In this document: in pieces, positions 42,935 through 46,362 of the stretch
How positions within the stretch are numbered: the stretch's first letter is position 1
How the letters are laid out: every line of letters starts with the position of its first letter
Assembly (NCBI GenBank): GCA_022781445.1
Contig: JALETQ010000030.1
Location: 1 to 46,362, forward strand
DNA: 46,362 nucleotides
Origin: Prevotella sp.
Lineage (GTDB): Bacteria; Bacteroidota; Bacteroidia; Bacteroidales; Bacteroidaceae
Direction: 5' to 3'
Translations under genes and position numbers: made by a program
Notes under the pieces: generated by a model
Told to the model about the DNA's origin: nothing
Seen by the model: only the letters and a program-made list of their open reading frames with translations
Databases searched by the model: none

Positions 42935-45900
42935 ATGGAACACATTTATAAGAAGATTTGTTTTGTTTTGACGTTTGTCCTTCTCTGTATTTCCGATATG
43001 ATGGCACAGAGTTTCGAGACAAACATAGCAACAACCCTGACTCAGGACGAGACAATTCTGTCCTTCAACAGGGAAGAAGCCATTCGCATTACCGGTATTC
43101 TTGCGAGCGGTAACGTGAAATTCATTTCCCCAACAGGAAGCGTCAGGATTCTCGCATCCGACCATTATGGATACGAGGCTTTGGTGTATGAGTCTTTTCC
43201 ATCACTGGCTCCCAAGGGCGGCAATGATATCTTTGAGTCAATGGGGTTAGAGACCGGAAGAGTAAAGAATTTCATTCCCGAGAAAATCCATGTCCGCATA
43301 TCCGGTGCGGAAGTGACCAATCTCAAGCTCTTGGTTTCCGGGCTAAACGGCATCGGCCAACCACCCTCGGGCTTCCTTCATGCTGATACGAAGCCGGTAT
43401 CGCGTTTCCCACAGCCGGGAAGATTCAATGAAGATACCATGCGCCAGGCTTTCATAAACCGCCTCAACAAGAGCCTGAGAAACTCCGGGGCACTATGGGT
43501 CGCCGGCGACACTCCGTTCAGCCGTCTCTCCTATGAGAAGAAAAAGGAGATGTACGGTGGAGTCGTACCGAACTTCAACGGTGCGGAATATTACATCGGC
43601 GGCATCTTCGACGTGGAAGATTACGCTTACACCTCCGGGCAAAGCCAACCGTCTTCCTACATCCCCGACTTCGACTGGCGCACGCGCCACAGTGCTACCG
43701 TCAAGGGAGCTCCCTATTTCCAGAATGAAATTACGGGGTGGATCACTCCCGTGAAAGATCAAGGAAACTGCGGCTCTTGCTGGGCATTCTCGGCCATAGG
43801 AGCCATGGAAGCCGTTGCGAAACTCTACCGTAACACGACCTACGACTTCGACCTGTCCGAACAGGAACTGGTGTCCTGCTCAGGGGCAGGAAGTTGCAGC
43901 GGAGGATGGCCTTCTATCGCATTGGATTACATCAGCCACAACAAGATTCAAGATGAATTGTCGTTCCCGTACAAGGCTCAAGACCGTCCCTGCTCGGAGA
44001 AGGGAAAGCCCCTATATACGGTCAAAAACGACGGAATGACCATTTTCAGCCTCGCAAACAACGATTTTGCCTCAACCGAGAAATTGAAATCCATGCTGCT
44101 CAAGAATCCGATTGCAGGTCTTATCGATGCTTGGCGCCATGCCATGACCCTTGTAGGTTACAGAACGATAAAGGCCGGAGATGTGGTCTATGAAACATAT
44201 AAGACCCGGATCACCATTCAACCGGGAGACCCCCGCATCGGCAAGACGGCTTGGATCTTCAAGAACAGCTGGGGAGAGAAGTGGGGAGATCACGGTTTCC
44301 TGTATGCGTTCGTGGACATCAGGAACATGGTAAGTTCCGCGACTCCGACCCTCCCTTTCGAATACAACTATTACCCGGCCAACAATCCTTCTGCAGCCTC
44401 GCCCGCACTCGCTTCGGCTCTTCTTACACCGGCGCAAGCTTGCGACAAGGACAATGACGGTTACTATTGGTGGGGAATCGGTCCACGTCCCGGCAACCTT
44501 CCTGCAAATGCCAAGTGGGAGGAGGACAGCGACGACAGTGACGCCTCCATCGGTCCGATGAACCAATACGGCTTCCCCACGCTCCTGAAAGACTACGACC
44601 TGTATATCAAGGATAATGTCGAGGACATGGGTTTCGAGCCGAACACCACAATTGAAAGCGACAACTTCTGGAGTGCACCGCAGGTCTGGGTCAGAAATCA
44701 AAAAGATAACATAAAGGAACATCAGAACCCATTGGGAGGAAAAGACAATTATATTTACGTAAGGGTTTGGAACAGAGGACAGAAAAAGTCTCCCGAATCA
44801 AGAGTGACTGCCTATTGGGCAAAAGCGGGGACTAACCTGCAATGGCCCGAAGCGTGGACAGGTGTGATGACGGTTGATAATACCCCTGTAGGAGGGCATA
44901 TTGCATACCTTGGTGTCGTACCGCCATTGAACCCGGGGGAATATTCAGATGTTGTAATCAGATGGCCTACACCAGATCCCGAACAATTCTCAAACATTAC
45001 CAATCCTGCCATCGGAGGAGACAATCTCTGGCATTTCTGCCTGTTGCTGAAGATTGCCGACAAGAATGACGGTCTCACCTATCCCAATACACCCAATATA
45101 TACGAACATGTCTCCTATAACAATAATGTGGTACAGAAGAACGTGACGATAGTGAACGTCGATTCCGGTTCCTCCTATGAAGGTGCGGTTTCCATCATGA
45201 ACCACCTCACGCACAAGGAGGCTTACAGCCTTGACATGATTGAACTGACAAATGCAAACACGACGGAACCAACCCAAGGTTTTCACGCGGCCCCGAAATC
45301 CTTATTCGACAATGCGAGGGTGCAGTTGCGCATGGATCCGCAAGTACTCTCCGCATGGAACGAGGGAGGCAGACGATGCATGAACGTAAAACCCACAAGC
45401 AATCCTCACACACAGGAATTTGTCTCCTCAAACGGCTCGCTGAGCAACATCATGCTCGCTCCCAAGGAGATCGGCCTCGTCAAGTTGAGCGTGAACTTCA
45501 AGACCGTCCTCCCGGAAGGAAGCAAGCCCGAGAGACACACCGTTCTCCTTCGCCAGAAGGACAAGGACGGAAACGTGATTGGAGGAGAGACTTTCGTATT
45601 CATTCGTGAGCCGAGACCTGTATTGTATCCGCAGATAGTCGAAGACAGGGATGAAGGAAATGTAACACTCTCCGTAACGGGTGTGGATGAGGACGCTGCC
45701 TACCAGTGGTTTGACTCCAAAGGAAAAATGATTGCCGAAGGGGCAAAAATGACCTGCACGCCCCAAAAGGACGAGACGTATAAAGTTGAGGTAACGGCAA
45801 AGAAAGACGGCTATCTCACTTCTTCGGAACTTCTCGTGAAAGCCGGTGAGGGAAAGGTGAAGGTGTCTCCTGTTCCGGTCAAGTCGGAATTGACGGTATC

Positions 45901-46099
45901 CTATGATCTTCCAGATGGAGAGTTTGACCTGTACATTACAGGGGCACAGAACCAGACAAATTATGGGAAATATGCCCTCGACCGTACCAAGAAAGTGATG
46001 GTGGTCAACGTGTCGGGTCTGCCACGAGGAATATACATTGCCACGATTGTTGAAAAGGACGGACAGACAGTAGAATCCGTGAAATTCATCAAGGAATAA
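42935..46099 (+). CDS. Secreted papain-like (C1A) cysteine protease with T9SS sorting domain
   Basis: Extracellular or surface protease. From this ATG the product has 1054 residues: signal peptide (about 1-25, ICFVLTFVLLCISDMMAQ), a pro-region or N-terminal domain (to about 240), a papain domain with Gln276, Cys282 in GNCGSCWAFS, His402 in DAWRHAMTLVGY and Asn444 in FKNSWGEKWGDHGF, then a DKDNDGYYWWGIG calcium-site-like stretch, beta-rich domains (about 550-960), and a C-terminal type A T9SS sorting domain (about 975-1054, from KVSPVPVKSELTVSY to the end). The sorting domain is cut off when the protein is exported through the type IX system. An in-frame ATG at 42893, preceded by a strong SD, would add 14 residues (MEILHF...) before the signal peptide; either start is possible. 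Confidence 0.93.
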   Translation: MEHIYKKICFVLTFVLLCISDMMAQSFETNIATTLTQDETILSFNREEAIRITGILASGNVKFISPTGSVRILASDHYGYEALVYESFPSLAPKGGNDIFESMGLETGRVKNFIPEKIHVRISGAEVTNLKLLVSGLNGIGQPPSGFLHADTKPVSRFPQPGRFNEDTMRQAFINRLNKSLRNSGALWVAGDTPFSRLSYEKKKEMYGGVVPNFNGAEYYIGGIFDVEDYAYTSGQSQPSSYIPDFDWRTRHSATVKGAPYFQNEITGWITPVKDQGNCGSCWAFSAIGAMEAVAKLYRNTTYDFDLSEQELVSCSGAGSCSGGWPSIALDYISHNKIQDELSFPYKAQDRPCSEKGKPLYTVKNDGMTIFSLANNDFASTEKLKSMLLKNPIAGLIDAWRHAMTLVGYRTIKAGDVVYETYKTRITIQPGDPRIGKTAWIFKNSWGEKWGDHGFLYAFVDIRNMVSSATPTLPFEYNYYPANNPSAASPALASALLTPAQACDKDNDGYYWWGIGPRPGNLPANAKWEEDSDDSDASIGPMNQYGFPTLLKDYDLYIKDNVEDMGFEPNTTIESDNFWSAPQVWVRNQKDNIKEHQNPLGGKDNYIYVRVWNRGQKKSPESRVTAYWAKAGTNLQWPEAWTGVMTVDNTPVGGHIAYLGVVPPLNPGEYSDVVIRWPTPDPEQFSNITNPAIGGDNLWHFCLLLKIADKNDGLTYPNTPNIYEHVSYNNNVVQKNVTIVNVDSGSSYEGAVSIMNHLTHKEAYSLDMIELTNANTTEPTQGFHAAPKSLFDNARVQLRMDPQVLSAWNEGGRRCMNVKPTSNPHTQEFVSSNGSLSNIMLAPKEIGLVKLSVNFKTVLPEGSKPERHTVLLRQKDKDGNVIGGETFVFIREPRPVLYPQIVEDRDEGNVTLSVTGVDEDAAYQWFDSKGKMIAEGAKMTCTPQKDETYKVEVTAKKDGYLTSSELLVKAGEGKVKVSPVPVKSELTVSYDLPDGEFDLYITGAQNQTNYGKYALDRTKKVMVVNVSGLPRGIYIATIVEKDGQTVESVKFIKE

Positions 46100-46106
46100 A
46101 TTCTGT

Positions 46107-46138
46107 GAGGGAGGAGGAGTGTCTCCCGGCATTCCCTC
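46107..46138 (+). terminator. Weak hairpin after the protease gene
   Basis: GAGGGA / TCCCTC stem around a loop of about 20 bases, just past the stop codon; no strong T-run. Confidence 0.35.
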
Positions 46139-46171
46139 CCCTCTCCTTGTTTCACAAATAATCAATGAAGT

Positions 46172-46362
46172 ATGAGATTGAAAAATTACACCATGTTGTT
46201 GCTGTTGATGTTTGCAGTAACAGTTAAAGGACAGGAATGGAAAGAGTTTCACGTGGAGAATCCGGGCACACTTATGGAAGTAATTGGGGAAGGGGCGGAA
46301 GAACTGACCCACATCAGGGTGACAGGGACGATCAACGACAGGGACATCGCATTTCTCCATCA
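46172..46362 (+). CDS. Secreted protein, N-terminal part (probable leucine-rich repeat/BspA-like; cut by window edge)
   Basis: The 63 residues visible begin with a signal peptide (MRLKNYTMLLLLMFAVTVKG) followed by PGTLMEVIGEGAEELTHIRV and GTINDRDIAFLH, which is the way many Bacteroidetes leucine-rich-repeat surface proteins start. Function cannot be told from the fragment. It lies 72 bases after the cysteine protease on the same strand. A nearby ATG at 46165 in another frame stops after 20 codons. Confidence 0.55.
   Translation, partial: MRLKNYTMLLLLMFAVTVKGQEWKEFHVENPGTLMEVIGEGAEELTHIRVTGTINDRDIAFLH

Noticed and set aside
46165..46227. ATG seven bases before the last gene
   Set aside because: Its frame stops after 20 codons; the frame from 46172 has a signal peptide and stays open to the window edge.

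Overview
The window is chromosomal DNA from a member of the Bacteroidales, most likely Prevotellaceae-like; genus and species cannot be fixed from the sequence alone. The support is: Bacteroidetes-type promoters (TTTG, 19-20 bases, TAnnTTTG) before many genes; few Shine-Dalgarno sequences; a split glycine decarboxylase; a Bacteroidetes-style LptD; a DUF4924 gene next to rfbD; and a papain-like protease ending in a type IX secretion (T9SS) sorting domain. No rRNA, tRNA or CRISPR array was recognised.

Layout. Bases 1-4.75 kb hold a leftward glycine-cleavage operon, gcvT-gcvH-gcvPA-gcvPB-lpdA, with lpdA cut by the window edge. From 5.2 to 20.5 kb all genes also point left: M3 peptidase (Dcp-like), FabK/nitronate-monooxygenase-like flavoenzyme, MsrA, M13 peptidase (PepO-like), ABC-F ATPase, C1 bleomycin-hydrolase-like aminopeptidase downstream of an M24 aminopeptidase P, MATE exporter, and M48 lipoprotein protease. 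From 20.8 to 22.7 kb is a small accessory patch: a VOC protein, a helix-hairpin-helix protein, three evenly spaced palindromic operators over a promoter, a 5'-damaged HXXEE membrane-protein gene and a frameshifted integrase remnant. From 22.7 to 38.1 kb: a leftward thioredoxin-fold protein, then rightward yhhQ behind a candidate preQ1-I riboswitch, a carboxyltransferase (OadA/PycB-like), an HD protein, lptD, a small membrane protein, lysE-type exporter, DUF4924, rfbD, prfC, a Nif3 family gene and a coiled-coil zinc-ribbon protein. From 38.5 to 41.9 kb, mrp and phoH-purC point left. The right end has the T9SS papain-like protease and the start of another secreted protein.

Metabolically the region is housekeeping (one-carbon units, purine synthesis, envelope assembly, translation) with an unusual density of peptidases (M3, M13, C1, M24, M48, C1A), which suits a peptide-using host-associated anaerobe.

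The most unusual content lies between genes. (i) A roughly 197-bp MITE-like element has three full-length copies (one with perfect 20-bp terminal inverted repeats) and several fragments. (ii) A second element, present twice in opposite orientation, contains CAACNNGTTG palindromes at an exact 22-bp pitch, and its outer arms differ between copies by paired compensatory changes. (iii) Six sequence-unrelated tandem or phased arrays share an exact 22-bp period, including three TGACGTCA operators at 21.6 kb and two arrays before the HD-domain gene. These repeats, the riboswitch candidate and the integrase scar are the best leads; no multi-gene defence or biosynthetic system was seen.
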